From: Rubellimicrobium arenae
GTDB taxonomy: Bacteria > Pseudomonadota > Alphaproteobacteria > Rhodobacterales > Rhodobacteraceae
DNA: 64,000 nucleotides
Assembly (NCBI RefSeq): GCF_017916275.1
Contig: NZ_JAFMST010000016.1
Coordinates: 1-64,000 of the forward strand
Reading direction: 5' to 3'
The position numbers and the translations under genes are program-made. The notes under the pieces are model-generated. The model saw only the letters and a program-made list of their open reading frames with translations. It searched no databases and was not told the DNA's origin. Shown here in pieces: positions 28,028 through 38,924 of the stretch (positions are counted from its first letter, which is position 1; each line of letters begins with the position of its first letter).

Positions 28028-28873
28028 ATGAGGACGGATCGGCCGTTGCGCCGATATGGCAGGGCCGGCGCCCTGACCGGCGCGTGGCTGGCGTGGCTTG
28101 CGGTCCCGGCCTCGGCGGAGGACTTCACATTTCGACGCGTGGGGGTCCCCGTCGCGGGCAGCGACCATCGAATCACCGTGCAGATCGATCCCGAGGTGCC
28201 GATGTTCGTATCCAATCGAGCCTCGGGGCCATTTCGCCCGATGACCCCGGTCGGAGGCGAGTCCGGGACAGCAGCCGGACCCGCCGGCACGGACTGGTTC
28301 TGGGCCGACGTTTCTCCCCTGCTGGCCGATTCGGGGCCGGGCCGCCTGGGCGAGGCTCTGGAGGCCGTCGCCCAGGCGCCGTCGGGCTGGTCCGGTCCGC
28401 CGCGGCTTCAGGCGTTGCAGGACATCGCCCGCGCCTATGGGCCCGAGATCCTGCGCCACACCGTCGGGACACGGGTCTCTCCGGCGCTGGTCCTGTCGGT
28501 CATCGCGGTGGAAAGCGGCGGCCGTTCCAGGGCCGTATCCGCAGCAGGGGCAGCGGGATTGATGCAACTCATGCCCGGGACGGCGGCGCGGTTCGGCGTT
28601 CAGGACAGGCTGAGCCCGGAGGACAGCATCCGGGGCGGAATCGCCTATCTCGACTGGCTTTTGGGCCGATACAGGGGTGACCCAATCCTGGCGCTGGCCG
28701 CCTATAACGCGGGCGAGGGAGCCGTCGACGACAACGCAGGTGTCCCGCCCTTTGCGGAAACCCGGGCCTACGTTCCCAAGGTGCTTGCGGCGTGGACGGT
28801 GGCGCGTGGCCTTTGCCTCACGCCGCCCGAGCTCGTGTCCGATGGTTGCGTGTTTGCGACGGGCGATCTCTGA
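28028..28873 (+). CDS. Lytic transglycosylase (SLT domain)
   Basis: This is a periplasmic peptidoglycan lytic transglycosylase of 281 residues. The ATG at 28028 gives a signal peptide (basic MRTDRPLRRYGR, then ALTGAWLAWLAVPASA). The SLT domain lies at about 135-260. The catalytic Glu is E162 in VIAVESGGRSRAVS, followed by AAGLMQLMPGTAARFGV, GGIAYLDWLLGRY and LALAAYNAGEGAVD. The ATG has a weak ribosome site. Its position opposite the Tad locus suggests it may open the cell wall for the pilus, but this is inference. Confidence 0.9.
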   Translation: MRTDRPLRRYGRAGALTGAWLAWLAVPASAEDFTFRRVGVPVAGSDHRITVQIDPEVPMFVSNRASGPFRPMTPVGGESGTAAGPAGTDWFWADVSPLLADSGPGRLGEALEAVAQAPSGWSGPPRLQALQDIARAYGPEILRHTVGTRVSPALVLSVIAVESGGRSRAVSAAGAAGLMQLMPGTAARFGVQDRLSPEDSIRGGIAYLDWLLGRYRGDPILALAAYNAGEGAVDDNAGVPPFAETRAYVPKVLAAWTVARGLCLTPPELVSDGCVFATGDL

Positions 28874-28880
28874 GGTTGGG

Positions 28881-29360
28881 TCAATCGTCTCCCAGCCGGG
28901 CGGTCAGGCGATCGATCTTGGCGTGAAGCTCCATAATCTCGAGCTCGGCCCGCAGGTTCACCTCGTAGTCGCTCCCGGCCTCATGCCGGTCGATCTCGGC
29001 CTGCCGGTTCTGGCTCATCATGATGATGGGGGCCTGCACGGCCGCGAGCATCGACAGGATCAAGTTCAGGAAGACGAAGGGGTAGGGGTCGAAGACATCC
29101 GATGTCAGGACGTTCCAGCCGCACCACAGGACCAGGAAGGTCGCAAAGCCGCCAACGAAGACCCAGGAGCCGCCCCAGCGCGCGATCTGGTCGGCCGCCT
29201 TCTGCCCCATGCTCATGCTGGCCTCGAACTCGGCCCGGGGATCCCGCGCCGCATGCCGGCGGCTGGCAATGCGCGCCAGCACGCGCCGTTCACGCGACGA
29301 CAGGCATTCCACGCCATGTTCGATGAGTTCGCGCGCCAGCGCCCTGATGCTTTCGTCCAT
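28881..29360 (-). CDS. DUF1003 membrane protein
   Basis: A protein of about 159 residues matching the DUF1003 family. It has a soluble N-terminus, then two membrane helices (SWVFVGGFATFLVLWCGWNVL and PFVFLNLILSMLAAVQAPIIMM) separated by a short DPYP loop. Next come the family motif MSQNRQAEIDRHEAGSDYEVNL and a helical tail ending in LHAKIDRLTARLG. The function of the family is unknown. The ATG at 29360 is preferred; an upstream in-frame start at 29399 would add 13 residues. It is convergent with the transglycosylase, 7 bp away. Confidence 0.87.
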   Translation of the reverse strand: MDESIRALARELIEHGVECLSSRERRVLARIASRRHAARDPRAEFEASMSMGQKAADQIARWGGSWVFVGGFATFLVLWCGWNVLTSDVFDPYPFVFLNLILSMLAAVQAPIIMMSQNRQAEIDRHEAGSDYEVNLRAELEIMELHAKIDRLTARLGDD

Positions 29361-29448
29361 GCCGGGTCCCCGGTCCGATTCGCTTGGTGGAGCGAGCATA
29401 GGCGGGACGAGCCCGCGGCGCAGCGTCCCTCATCGAAGGGGGTGTCGG

Positions 29449-29733
29449 TCAGCGCGTGAACAGGTCGGCCCACTCCGGGTGCCGGCCCGCCTGACCCGCG
29501 ACAAAGCGGCAGAGCGGCACGATGCGGAACCCCTGCGCCCGGGCGTCGGCCAGAAGCGCCTCGAGCAGCGCCTCGGCCAGGCCTTGGCCGCGAAGGGCCT
29601 CGGGGACGTAGGTGTGGTCCGCGATGACCTTGTCCGCCGACAGGACGGACAGGGTGAGCTCCGCGTCCCCCTCGGGCCGGTGGATCACGTACCGGCGGCG
29701 GCTGCCCAGATCCTCGTGCTCGACCTCAGACAA
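29449..29733 (-). CDS. Short GNAT-like N-acetyltransferase (YjdJ/COG2388 type)
   Basis: A minimal GNAT-fold protein of 94 residues. The core [40 protein letters not shown] and the final HPEWADLF match the short YjdJ-like acetyltransferases. I assign a TTG start at 29733 because GGAGG is about nine bases upstream and the frame before it is shadow of scoB. It overlaps the scoB stop by eight bases (TTGTCTGA). The substrate is unknown. It is the last gene of the scoA-scoB transcript. Confidence 0.85.
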   Translation of the reverse strand: MSEVEHEDLGSRRRYVIHRPEGDAELTLSVLSADKVIADHTYVPEALRGQGLAEALLEALLADARAQGFRIVPLCRFVAGQAGRHPEWADLFTR

Positions 29734-30352
29734 TGGTGGCCTCCGTAGCCTTGCGGATGTCGTCCGTGGTGACGCCGTCGGCGGCTTCCACGATCCGGAG
29801 GCCGCCCTCCACGACATCAAGGACGCCCAGGTTGGTGATGATGCGGTCCACCACGCCCTTGCCGGTCAGGGGCAGGGTGCAGTGGTGGAGCACCTTCGAT
29901 TCCCCCGCCTTGTTGGTGTGGTCCATGACGACCACGACGCGCTGGACGCCCGCCACGAGGTCCATAGCGCCGCCCATCCCTTTCACGAGCTTGCCGGGGA
30001 TCATCCAGTTGGCGAGGTCGCCCTCCTCGGAGACCTCCATCGCGCCCAAGATCGCCATGGCGATCTTGCCGCCCCGGATCATCGCGAAGGAGGTGGCGCT
30101 GTCGAAATAGGCCGAGTGCGGCAGCTCGGTGATGGTCTGCTTGCCGGCGTTGATGAGGTCGGGGTCCTCCTCGCCCTCATAAGGGAACGGCCCCATGCCG
30201 AGCATGCCGTTCTCGCTTTGCAGCGTGACGTTCACACCCGGCGGAATGTGGTTGGCCACCAGCGTCGGGATGCCAATGCCGAGGTTGACGTACATGCCGT
30301 CCTTGAGTTCCTGCGCCGCGCGCGCGGCCATCTGGTGGCGGTCCCAGGGCAT
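29726..30352 (-). CDS. scoB: 3-oxoacid CoA-transferase subunit B
   Basis: This is the beta subunit of succinyl-CoA:3-ketoacid (acetoacetate) CoA-transferase, which activates acetoacetate using succinyl-CoA. It has 208 residues. Diagnostic motifs are [17 protein letters not shown], the catalytic Glu in [53 protein letters not shown] and [25 protein letters not shown] precedes the ATG. It lies 9 bp after scoA. Butyrate-acetoacetate CoA-transferases are close relatives, so the exact acceptor is not certain. Confidence 0.95.
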   Translation of the reverse strand: MPWDRHQMAARAAQELKDGMYVNLGIGIPTLVANHIPPGVNVTLQSENGMLGMGPFPYEGEEDPDLINAGKQTITELPHSAYFDSATSFAMIRGGKIAMAILGAMEVSEEGDLANWMIPGKLVKGMGGAMDLVAGVQRVVVVMDHTNKAGESKVLHHCTLPLTGKGVVDRIITNLGVLDVVEGGLRIVEAADGVTTDDIRKATEATIV

Positions 30353-30361
30353 GATGTCTCC

Positions 30362-31120
30362 TCAGGCGGGGGTGGCGGAGGTGGGGCCGGTCTCGGAGCC
30401 CGCGGCGGCGGTGGAATCCAGGCTTTCGCGCTTGCGGGTCGTGCGCTGCTCGATCCGCTTCTCGTGCTCGCCCTGGATCAGGCGGTGGACGTAGATCCCG
30501 GGCAGGTGAATCGCGTCGGGCTCGAGGCTGCCCACGGGCACGATCTCCTCCACCTCGGCCACGCAGACGCGCCCGCAGGTCGCGGCGGGGACGTTGAAGT
30601 TGCGCGCGGTCTTGCGGAACACGAGGTTGCCGGTCTCGTCGGCCTTCCAGGCCTTCACGATGGCGAGGTCGGCGAAGATGCCGCGTTCCAGGATGTAGGT
30701 CTGGCCGTCGAAGTCCTTGTGCTCCTTGCCCTCGGCCACGACGGTGCCGACGCCCGTCTTGGTGTAGAAGCCCGGGATGCCGGCGCCGCCCGCCCGCATG
30801 CGTTCCGCCAGCGTGCCTTGCGGGTTGAATTCCAGTTCCAGCTCGCCCGACAGGTACTGGCGCATGAACTCGGCGTTCTCGCCCACGTAGGACGACATCA
30901 TCTTCTTGACCTGCCGGGTTTCCAGCAGCACGCCCAGCCCGAAGCCGTCCACGCCGGCGTTGTTCGAGGCGACCGTCAGGTCCCGCGTCCCGGCCTCGCG
31001 GATGGCTGCGATCAGGAGCTCGGGGATGCCGCAAAGGCCGAAGCCCCCCGCCGCAATCAGCATGCCGTCGAAGAGCACCCCATCGAGCGCGGCCCGCGCG
31101 TCCGGATAGACCTTGTTCAT
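30362..31120 (-). CDS. scoA: 3-oxoacid CoA-transferase subunit A
   Basis: This is the alpha subunit of the CoA-transferase, 252 residues. Typical motifs are [99 protein letters not shown] and [20 protein letters not shown]. The last 20 residues ([20 protein letters not shown]) are a loose low-complexity tail not needed for the family. The ATG at 31120 has GGAGGGA about ten bases upstream, inside an inverted repeat. It follows topA on the same strand by 70 bp. Confidence 0.95.
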   Translation of the reverse strand: MNKVYPDARAALDGVLFDGMLIAAGGFGLCGIPELLIAAIREAGTRDLTVASNNAGVDGFGLGVLLETRQVKKMMSSYVGENAEFMRQYLSGELELEFNPQGTLAERMRAGGAGIPGFYTKTGVGTVVAEGKEHKDFDGQTYILERGIFADLAIVKAWKADETGNLVFRKTARNFNVPAATCGRVCVAEVEEIVPVGSLEPDAIHLPGIYVHRLIQGEHEKRIEQRTTRKRESLDSTAAAGSETGPTSATPA

Positions 31121-31130
31121 GCCGCCGCTC

Positions 31131-31181
31131 TCCCTCCGCTGCCGTCGCCATCGAGCGTAGCGCCGCGATGCAGCGGAGGGA
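31131..31181 (-). promoter_or_regulatory. 12-bp perfect inverted repeat containing the scoA Shine-Dalgarno
   Basis: TCCCTCCGCTGC (31131-31142) and GCAGCGGAGGGA (31170-31181) are perfect reverse complements, separated by 27 bases. In the minus-strand transcript the downstream arm contains GGAGGGA, the ribosome site of scoA. The upstream arm begins about ten bases after the topA stop. Paired, the structure would hide the scoA ribosome site or act as a topA 3' hairpin. Confidence 0.65.
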
Positions 31182-31190
31182 AGAGGCGGG

Positions 31191-33893
31191 TCAGTCCTCG
31201 ATGACGTCGCCCACTGCGGCCGTCCGGCTCGGGGAAGTCCTGGTGGCCGGCTTGGTGGCAGCCTTTGCCGTCTTGGCCTTCGCCGCGGCCTTGGGCTTGG
31301 CGGCGGCCTTCGGCTTGGCCGCCGCCTTGGGTTTGGATTCGGACTTGGCCTCGGCCTTGGGCTTGGCGGGCGTTTTCCGCTTGGTGGTCTTGGTGCCGGC
31401 CTTGGCATCCACGAGCGCCACGGCATCATCGAGCGTGATCGTCTCCGGCTCGGAGCCCTTGGGCAGGGTCGCGTTGACCTTGCCCCATTTCACATAAGGG
31501 CCAAAGCGCCCCGGCATGACCGCGATCTCGCCGCCCGCCGGGTGATCGCCCAAGGCGCGCAGGGGCTGGGCCGCGGCGCGGCCCCGGCTGGCCCCGCGCC
31601 CGGCCGCCTTCTGGGCCAGGACCTCCATGGCCCGGTTCATGCCGATCTCGAAGACTTCGGCGACGTCGGGCAGGTTGGCGTAGGTGCTGTTGTGCTTCAC
31701 ATAGGGACCAAAGCGCCCGATCCCGGCCTCGATGGGGGCGCCATCCTCGGGGTGGGCGCCCACGACACGGGGCAGCGCCAGGAGGCGCAGGGCCTTTTCC
31801 AGGTCCATGTCGGCGGGCGACCACCCCTTGGGCAGTGACGCCCGGGGCGGCTTGGGGGTCTCGGCCGTTACCTCGCCGCGTTGGACATAGGGACCGAAGC
31901 GCCCGTCCTTGAGGTGGATCGGATCGCCTTGGTCATGTCCCAGGAGCCGCTCGCCGGACTGGGCCTCGCCATCTTCGGACGGGGGGCCGAAAGGACGGGT
32001 GAAACGGCAGTCCGGGTAGTTCGAGCAGCCGATGAAGGCGCCGCCGGTCCGCGCGGTCCGCATCGAGAGCCGTCCCTTGCCGCAGTTCGGGCAAAGGCGC
32101 GGGTCGCCGCCGTCCGCGCGGGGCGGGTAGAGGTGTGGGGCCAGCAGCTCGTCGATCTTGTCGAGCACCTCGCCGATGCGAAGCTCGGACGTCTCGGCGA
32201 TGGCGGCCGAGAAGTCGCGCCAGAACTGGGCCAGGACCTGCTTGTAATTGGCCTCTCCGGCGCTGATCTCGTCGAGCTGGTCCTCGAGGCCTGCCGTGAA
32301 GTCGTACTCGACGTAACGGCGGAAGTAGTTGGTCAGGAAGGCCGTCACGAGCCGGCCCTTGTCCTCGGGGATCAGGCGGCCGTTCTCCTTGCGGACATAT
32401 TCGCGGTCCTGGATCGTGGTGACGATCGAGGCGTAGGTGGAGGGGCGGCCGATGCCCAACTCTTCCATGCGCTTGACCAGCGTCGCCTCGGTGTAGCGGG
32501 GCGGGGGCTGGGTGAAGTGCTGCTCGGGCGTGACGGACTGCTTGGGAGTCGCGTCGCCCTGGGCCATCTGCGGCAGCCGGGCGTCATCCTCGTCCGCCGC
32601 GTCGGCGGAGGCCGGGGCCACGTCATCGCGGCCCTCGGTATAGACCCGCATGAACCCGTCGAAGAGCACGACCTGGCCCGAGGCGCGCAGGCCCACCTGG
32701 CCGTCCGCGCTGCCGATCTCAACGGTGGTGCGCTCCAGCCGCGCTTCGGACATCTGGGACGCCAGGGTCCGCTTCCAGATCAGGTCATACAGCTTGCGCT
32801 GGTCGGCGTCGGTGATCCGCAGCGAGGCGGCGTCGCGGCTCATGTCGGTGGGCCGGATGCATTCGTGCGCTTCCTGGGCGTTCTTGGCCTTGTTCTTGTA
32901 CATGCGCGGCGACTTGGGCACGTACTCGTCGCCGAAGCGGGCCTTGATGGCGTCGCGGGCGGCCATGACCGCCTCGGGCGCCATGTCGATGCCGTCCGTC
33001 CGCATGTAGGTGATGTGCCCGGCCTCATAAAGCCGCTGCGCCGCGCTCATGGTCGCCTTGGCGCCCATGCCGAACTTGCGCGACGCCTCCTGCTGGAGGG
33101 TCGAGGTCATGAAGGGCGCGGAGGGGTGGCGCGAGGCGGGCTTGGCCTCGACGCTGGTCACCGCGAGGTCGCGGTGGTTCACGGCGGCCACGGCGAGGTC
33201 GGCGTCGGCCTGGGTCTTGAGGTCGAACTTGTCGAGCTTCTTGCCGCCGAGCGACACGAGCCGCGCCGCGAACTCCCGCCCGCGCGGGGTCTTCAGCATG
33301 GCCTCGACGGTCCAGTATTCCTGGGCGCGGAAGGCCTCGATCTCCATCTCGCGCTCGACGATCAGGCGGAGGCAGACGGACTGCACACGGCCCGCCGACT
33401 TGGCGCCGGGCAGCTTGCGCCAGAGCACGGGGCTCAGGTTGAAGCCCACGAGGTAGTCGAGAGCGCGGCGGGCGAGATAGGCGTCCACCAGCGGCGCATC
33501 GACCTGCCGGGGGTGCTTCATCGCCTCGGCCACCGCCGACTTGGTGATCGCGTTGAAGGTGACGCGGCTGACCTGCGTGTCCTTCTTGATCGCCTTGCGA
33601 TCCCGCAGCGCCTCGGTCAGATGCCACGAGATCGCCTCCCCCTCGCGGTCGGGGTCGGTGGCGAGGATGAGCCTGGGGTCGTCCTTCAGCGCGTCGGCGA
33701 TGGCCTTGAGGTGCTTCTTCGAATCGGCGGCGACCTCCCATTCCATGGCGAAGTCCTGATCGGGGTCTACCGAGCCGTCCTTGGCGGGAAGGTCGCGGAC
33801 GTGGCCGAAGCTCGCCAGCACCGTGTAGTCGCTGCCCAGGTAGGAGTTGATCGTCTTGGCCTTGGCCGGGGATTCGACAACGACGACTGGCAT
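31191..33893 (-). CDS. topA: DNA topoisomerase I (type IA)
   Basis: This enzyme relaxes negative supercoils by single-strand passage. It has 900 residues. The Toprim domain starts at [15 protein letters not shown], with the acidic DPDREGE motif ([15 protein letters not shown]). The catalytic Tyr is about Y296 in [12 protein letters not shown]. One Cys4 zinc ribbon follows ([10 protein letters not shown] and GCSNYPDC). Then come three C-terminal GRFGPYV repeats and a Lys/Ala/Pro-rich tail of about 60 residues with repeated KAAAKP units. dprA lies upstream on the same strand beyond a 301-bp gap. dprA-topA adjacency is frequent in proteobacteria. Confidence 0.97.
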   Translation of the reverse strand: MPVVVVESPAKAKTINSYLGSDYTVLASFGHVRDLPAKDGSVDPDQDFAMEWEVAADSKKHLKAIADALKDDPRLILATDPDREGEAISWHLTEALRDRKAIKKDTQVSRVTFNAITKSAVAEAMKHPRQVDAPLVDAYLARRALDYLVGFNLSPVLWRKLPGAKSAGRVQSVCLRLIVEREMEIEAFRAQEYWTVEAMLKTPRGREFAARLVSLGGKKLDKFDLKTQADADLAVAAVNHRDLAVTSVEAKPASRHPSAPFMTSTLQQEASRKFGMGAKATMSAAQRLYEAGHITYMRTDGIDMAPEAVMAARDAIKARFGDEYVPKSPRMYKNKAKNAQEAHECIRPTDMSRDAASLRITDADQRKLYDLIWKRTLASQMSEARLERTTVEIGSADGQVGLRASGQVVLFDGFMRVYTEGRDDVAPASADAADEDDARLPQMAQGDATPKQSVTPEQHFTQPPPRYTEATLVKRMEELGIGRPSTYASIVTTIQDREYVRKENGRLIPEDKGRLVTAFLTNYFRRYVEYDFTAGLEDQLDEISAGEANYKQVLAQFWRDFSAAIAETSELRIGEVLDKIDELLAPHLYPPRADGGDPRLCPNCGKGRLSMRTARTGGAFIGCSNYPDCRFTRPFGPPSEDGEAQSGERLLGHDQGDPIHLKDGRFGPYVQRGEVTAETPKPPRASLPKGWSPADMDLEKALRLLALPRVVGAHPEDGAPIEAGIGRFGPYVKHNSTYANLPDVAEVFEIGMNRAMEVLAQKAAGRGASRGRAAAQPLRALGDHPAGGEIAVMPGRFGPYVKWGKVNATLPKGSEPETITLDDAVALVDAKAGTKTTKRKTPAKPKAEAKSESKPKAAAKPKAAAKPKAAAKAKTAKAATKPATRTSPSRTAAVGDVIED

Positions 33894-34194
33894 CAGGGGG
33901 ACTCCGGGCCGGGGGCGAATGGCGGAGGGCGGTATGTGGGCGCAAGGTGGCCATTGTCAATGCAAGCTGGGGGCGCAAGCGGCCGGGCTTCGGCAACCTG
34001 CCGGCGCGGCCCGAGGTCCGGGACGGGACGGGTGGAGCGACGGCGCCAGGCTTCGGGGGGGCTTCGGGCGGCGGCTTGATCGATCCGACCTGTCGGGCAG
34101 CAAGGCCGCGGTTCCGATGCCGGCGGTCTGGCCGGAGCACGGCGCCGGCATGGCCGGGCCCGAAGGGACGACGCCCTCCGGACCTGGCCCGAAC
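33894..34194. other. 301-bp gap between dprA and topA
   Basis: Both flanking genes are on the minus strand. Open frames cross this region but none has recognisable family sequence. The part next to topA holds a good candidate promoter (33932-33960). Nothing else is visible. Confidence 0.5.
33932..33960 (-). promoter_or_regulatory. Candidate sigma-70 promoter of topA
   Basis: On the minus strand a perfect -35 hexamer TTGACA (33960-33955) is followed after 17 bases by ACATAC (33937-33932), a weak -10. Transcription would begin about 30 bases before the topA ATG at 33893. Confidence 0.5.
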
Positions 34195-35466
34195 TCAGGC
34201 GCTCAGGGCCAGCAGGCCCCCGGGGTGGCGCACGATCAACCCGTCGAGTTCGAGATCCGTCAAAGCGGGCGCAAGGACCGAGGCCTGACCGCCGAGGTCG
34301 CGGATGACCTGATCCTCCGCGACGGGGGAGGGGCCAAGACGGCCAAGGATCAGCGTGCGGAGGTCGGCCGGGGCCATGGCCGCCGGGGCGGCACCATCTG
34401 GTCCGGCTGGCCGGCGTGCCTCTTCGACGTGGCCGCCCCGGCTCTGCGTCGGCCGATCCGTTCCGCGCCCCGAGGCAGCGGGGCCGGCGCTGGCCGGCGA
34501 CATGTCGCGAACTGGCGCGGTGTCGGCCTCCAGCGCCAGACGGAGTTGCCCGGCCTGGGTGACCCGCGACTGCTCCAGCGCCGGACCGAGCGCTTCGAGG
34601 ATGTCCTCGACCGACCGCACCAGGGTCGCGCCGTCCCGGATGAGATGGTTGCACCCGGCGGCGCGGGGATCCATCGGATGGCCGGGGACGGCCAGGACCT
34701 CGCGCCCCTGGTCCGCGGCCATCCGCGCGGTGATCAGGCTGCCCGAGCGTTCCGCCGCCTCGACCACCACGACGCCGTGCGACAGGCCGGACACGATCCG
34801 GTTGCGCGCCGGGAAATGCCGCACCTGCGGTTCGAGCCCGAACGGATGCTCGGACAGGCGCAGGCCGCGACGGGCGATCTCCTCGGCGAGGTCGCGGTTC
34901 TCCGGGGGGTAGATGTGATCGACGCCGCCCGGCATCACGGCGACGGTCCCGGTCGGAAGCGCCGCGCGATGGGCCTCGGTGTCGATGCCGCGCGCGAGGC
35001 CCGAGACGACGGCCAGCCCGGCCTCCCCAAGGCCCTCGGCCAGCCTGCGGGCCATTCGGAGGCCCAGCGAGGACCCGTTCCGGGTGCCGATCACAGCCAC
35101 CATCGGACGGACGAGGAGCGATGTGTCGCCCAGCGCCCAGAGCAATGGCGGAGCATCGGGCAGAAGGGCCAGCAGAGGTGGATAGGCGGCCTCGCCCCGC
35201 AGGAGGAGACGCGCCCCCTGGGCGAGGCCGGCGCGATATTCGGCAAGGGCCACCCCTTCCGGGCAGGGCCTGTAGTCATCGACACCGGCTGCGCGGGCCA
35301 TGGCGGGGAGCGCCTTGATGGCGGCCCGCGCCGAGCCGTGTTCGCGCAGGAGCCGCGTGAAGGTCGCGATCCCGACGCGTCGGGAGCGCAGCAGGCGAAG
35401 CCAGTCCAGCCGTTCGTCTTCCTGGGTGGGTGGGAGTGGGGGGTGAGCGGAAGTGTGCCCGACCAT
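34195..35466 (-). CDS. dprA: DNA-processing protein DprA
   Basis: DprA binds incoming single-stranded DNA and loads RecA during transformation. In Rhodobacter relatives it is also used for gene transfer agent DNA uptake. It has 423 residues. The Rossmann-like domain contains VAVIGTRNGSSLGLRMARRLAEGLGEAGLAVVSGLARGIDTEAH, MPGGVDHIYPPENRDL, PARNRIVSGLSHGVVVVEAAERSGSLITARMA and VPGHPMDPRAAGCNHLIRDGA. A disordered Pro/Ala/Arg linker leads to a winged helix (ILGRLGPSPVAEDQVIRDLG), as in other DprA. The start has little ribosome-site support. Confidence 0.96.
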   Translation of the reverse strand: MVGHTSAHPPLPPTQEDERLDWLRLLRSRRVGIATFTRLLREHGSARAAIKALPAMARAAGVDDYRPCPEGVALAEYRAGLAQGARLLLRGEAAYPPLLALLPDAPPLLWALGDTSLLVRPMVAVIGTRNGSSLGLRMARRLAEGLGEAGLAVVSGLARGIDTEAHRAALPTGTVAVMPGGVDHIYPPENRDLAEEIARRGLRLSEHPFGLEPQVRHFPARNRIVSGLSHGVVVVEAAERSGSLITARMAADQGREVLAVPGHPMDPRAAGCNHLIRDGATLVRSVEDILEALGPALEQSRVTQAGQLRLALEADTAPVRDMSPASAGPAASGRGTDRPTQSRGGHVEEARRPAGPDGAAPAAMAPADLRTLILGRLGPSPVAEDQVIRDLGGQASVLAPALTDLELDGLIVRHPGGLLALSA

Positions 35467-35502
35467 CCTGAACCTCGCCTGCTACGAGAATCAGTCTTAG
35501 GG

Positions 35503-35516
35503 CATTAAGGTTAATG
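35503..35516. repeat. Inverted repeat CATTAA-GG-TTAATG upstream of dprA
   Basis: Six-base arms CATTAA and TTAATG are separated by only two bases, 37 bases before the dprA start. It is AT-rich against a GC-rich background, so it may be an operator or part of a promoter. The spacing does not fit the TTAA-N7-TTAA CtrA pattern. Confidence 0.45.
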
Positions 35517-35594
35517 GGACGTGAACGTGGGCTGAACGGTCGGACCGGCGCGCCTGTTGCGTCGAGGAAGGCTGCGGCGCGTCGGCCAGGGGCC

Positions 35595-35990
35595 TCAGCC
35601 CTCGTCGGTCTGGCGGGTCGGAGCATCCTGCCGCAGGAAGGCGGCCGAGTCGTAGATGGTCTCGAACCGCTGGACCTTGTCGCCCGAGAACTCGATCACG
35701 CTCACGCCGCGATAGGAGATCGGGTGCCCACCCTTGAGCGCCCCCTTCGAGGTCCAGACCAGGGCGGCCTGCCCGTCCGTCTCGATCATGTGGCTGAACT
35801 CGGACCGGATGTCGTCGAACTGGTCCAGGTAGGTCTGCCAGAACTGACGCGCCCCTTCGGTGCCCTGTTGCATGATGGCGAGGTTATGGAGCTCGCTGTC
35901 CTCGGCGAAGAGCGCCACGAGTTGCTCCGGGTCGCGGGTCTCCTCCGTCTGCTGGAGGGCCTGCGCGAAGGTGTCCGCCATGCGGGCCAT
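35595..35990 (-). CDS. NTF2-like (SnoaL/DUF4440 type) protein
   Basis: This small NTF2-fold protein of 131 residues reads FAQALQQTEETRDPEQLVALFAEDSELHNL, EGARQFWQTYLDQFDDIRSEFSHMIETD, ALVWTSKGALKGGHPISYRGVSVIEFSGDKVQRFETIYD. The pattern of an initial helix, Asp-rich strand and late FEFxGDKI-like strand is typical of SnoaL-like proteins with unknown ligands. The start is either ATG at 35990 or ATG at 35981 (MADTFAQAL). It stands alone, 128 bp from dprA and 66 bp from the PAP2 gene. Confidence 0.75.
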   Translation of the reverse strand: MARMADTFAQALQQTEETRDPEQLVALFAEDSELHNLAIMQQGTEGARQFWQTYLDQFDDIRSEFSHMIETDGQAALVWTSKGALKGGHPISYRGVSVIEFSGDKVQRFETIYDSAAFLRQDAPTRQTDEG

Positions 35991-36056
35991 AGGTCGTCTC
36001 CTGCTGCTGTCGTGGGCAGAAGGCGCATCGGGCCGCTCGGGTTCCCCCTGGCCCGT

Positions 36057-36755
36057 TCAGCCGTCGCCGCGTTCCGGCTCGATGCGGCCGCGCCGGCCCA
36101 GCCACCGGGCCGCGATCAGGCAAAGGAGCGCCCAGGCCGCCCCCAGGATCCATCCGGCCAGCACGTCCGAAGGCCAGTGGACGCCCAGGTAGACGCGGCT
36201 CACCCCGACCATCATCGTCACGATCGCCGCCAGCGTGACCCAGTAGACCTTCATGCGCCGTTGCCGTTCCGCCCGCGCGAGCATCACCGCCAGCGTGAGC
36301 CACGTCACCGCGGCCATGAGAGAATGGCCGGACGGAAAGGACGTGGACACGAACTCGGTCCCGTAGGGCACGAGGTCCGGCCGGGGCCGGTCGAACAGCG
36401 CCTTGGCGAAATGCGCCAGGATCTGCCCGCTCCCCACGGCGAAGCCCAGGAACAATGCGGACCGGCCATGCCTCCGGAGCGCGAGCGCCCCCATGACCGA
36501 CAGCGTCACGAAGGTCAGGACGGTGATGCCGCCCAGCGCGGTGATGTCGCGCATGGCCGTTTCCACCGCCTTGGGCCCGATCGGGTCCGACAGGTCCGTG
36601 GGGGAGCGGAGCGCCAGCAGCAGCGTTTCGTCCACGGCATGCGTGCCGCCCTCCATGACCTCGTCCGCGAGCGCCTCGAAGACCCAAAGGCCCGCCGCGA
36701 TCACAAGGAGCGTCACGAGGGTCCGGGCGTCGACGCGGTCAAGGAAAGGGCGCAT
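36057..36755 (-). CDS. PAP2-superfamily membrane phosphatase
   Basis: A polytopic membrane protein of 232 residues with the three acid-phosphatase motifs of lipid phosphate phosphatases: KALFDRPRPD, SFPSGHSLMA and SRVYLGVHWPSDVLAGW. Five or six membrane helices surround them. Such enzymes dephosphorylate undecaprenyl pyrophosphate, phosphatidic acid or related lipids in the periplasm; the substrate here is not known. It is divergent from the DMT transporter gene. Confidence 0.93.
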   Translation of the reverse strand: MRPFLDRVDARTLVTLLVIAAGLWVFEALADEVMEGGTHAVDETLLLALRSPTDLSDPIGPKAVETAMRDITALGGITVLTFVTLSVMGALALRRHGRSALFLGFAVGSGQILAHFAKALFDRPRPDLVPYGTEFVSTSFPSGHSLMAAVTWLTLAVMLARAERQRRMKVYWVTLAAIVTMMVGVSRVYLGVHWPSDVLAGWILGAAWALLCLIAARWLGRRGRIEPERGDG

Positions 36756-36883
36756 TGGCGGATCCAGCGGGCTTTGGCCACGAGTCTGGCGCGCCGCCGG
36801 CCGGGGACAAGGGCCGCCTCCGCTGGCCGCGGGGCAGGGGGCGCCTTAGTTCGGTCGGGAGCGACCAGCCAGGGGAGATCGCG

Positions 36884-37330
36884 ATGAACGGAACCGCAGC
36901 GGTGGCCATGGGGGTGCTCGTGACGGCGGGCGCGGCGATGGCGGTGCAGGCGCCAGTCAATGCCAGCCTAGGCCGGTCGATCGGGGCGAGCGTGCCGGCC
37001 GCGGCGGTGTCCTTCGGGACGGGCTGCCTCATCCTCACGGTCATCGCGCTGGTGCTGGGGCAGGGGGGCGGGTTCCTGGCCCTGGGACGGGCGGCGCCGT
37101 GGCAGTTCCTCGGGGGGGCGCTGGGCGCGCTTTATGTCTGGGGGGCGATCTGGAGCGTGGGAAGCCTGGGCGTGGTCACGATGATCGCGGCCGTGATCCT
37201 GGGACAGATGCTCGGCGCCATGACGCTGGACGCGACGGGCGCGCTGGGGCTGGACGTGCGGGAGCTGAGCCCGACCCGCCTGCTGGCCGTGGCGATGGTC
37301 GCAGGCGGGCTGGTGCTGTCCCGGTTCTGA
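36884..37330 (+). CDS. DMT-family transporter, YdcZ (DUF606) type
   Basis: An integral membrane protein of 148 residues with about five helices, matching the short DUF606/YdcZ half-transporters. Motifs are VLVTAGAAMAVQAPVNASLGRSIGA, AVSFGTGCLILTVIAL, PWQFLGGALGALYVW and IGQMLGAMTLD-like ILGQMLGAMTLDATGAL. AGGGGAG lies in front of the ATG at 36884. Family members usually work as dimers or pairs; no partner is seen. The substrate is unknown. It converges on tldD with a 13-bp gap. Confidence 0.86.
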   Translation: MNGTAAVAMGVLVTAGAAMAVQAPVNASLGRSIGASVPAAAVSFGTGCLILTVIALVLGQGGGFLALGRAAPWQFLGGALGALYVWGAIWSVGSLGVVTMIAAVILGQMLGAMTLDATGALGLDVRELSPTRLLAVAMVAGGLVLSRF

Positions 37331-37343
37331 CAGGGCGGGAGGG

Positions 37344-38765
<1,422 letters not shown>

Positions 38766-38924
38766 CGGAAACTCCTCGTGAAATCGGGCCACGGTGACCG
38801 ATCGTTGAACGCTCTGCGACAACGCGTGGCTTGTGATGCCATGCAGGATATGGGATGAGGCGCCCGACCGACAGGGGGGCTTCACGTCCCCGTCAATCCA
38901 TTCGCGCCCGTTGAGGACCCGCCC

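Noticed and set aside
31881-34079. 732-codon plus-strand frame opposite topA
   Set aside because: Antisense shadow of topoisomerase I; no motif and no ribosome site.
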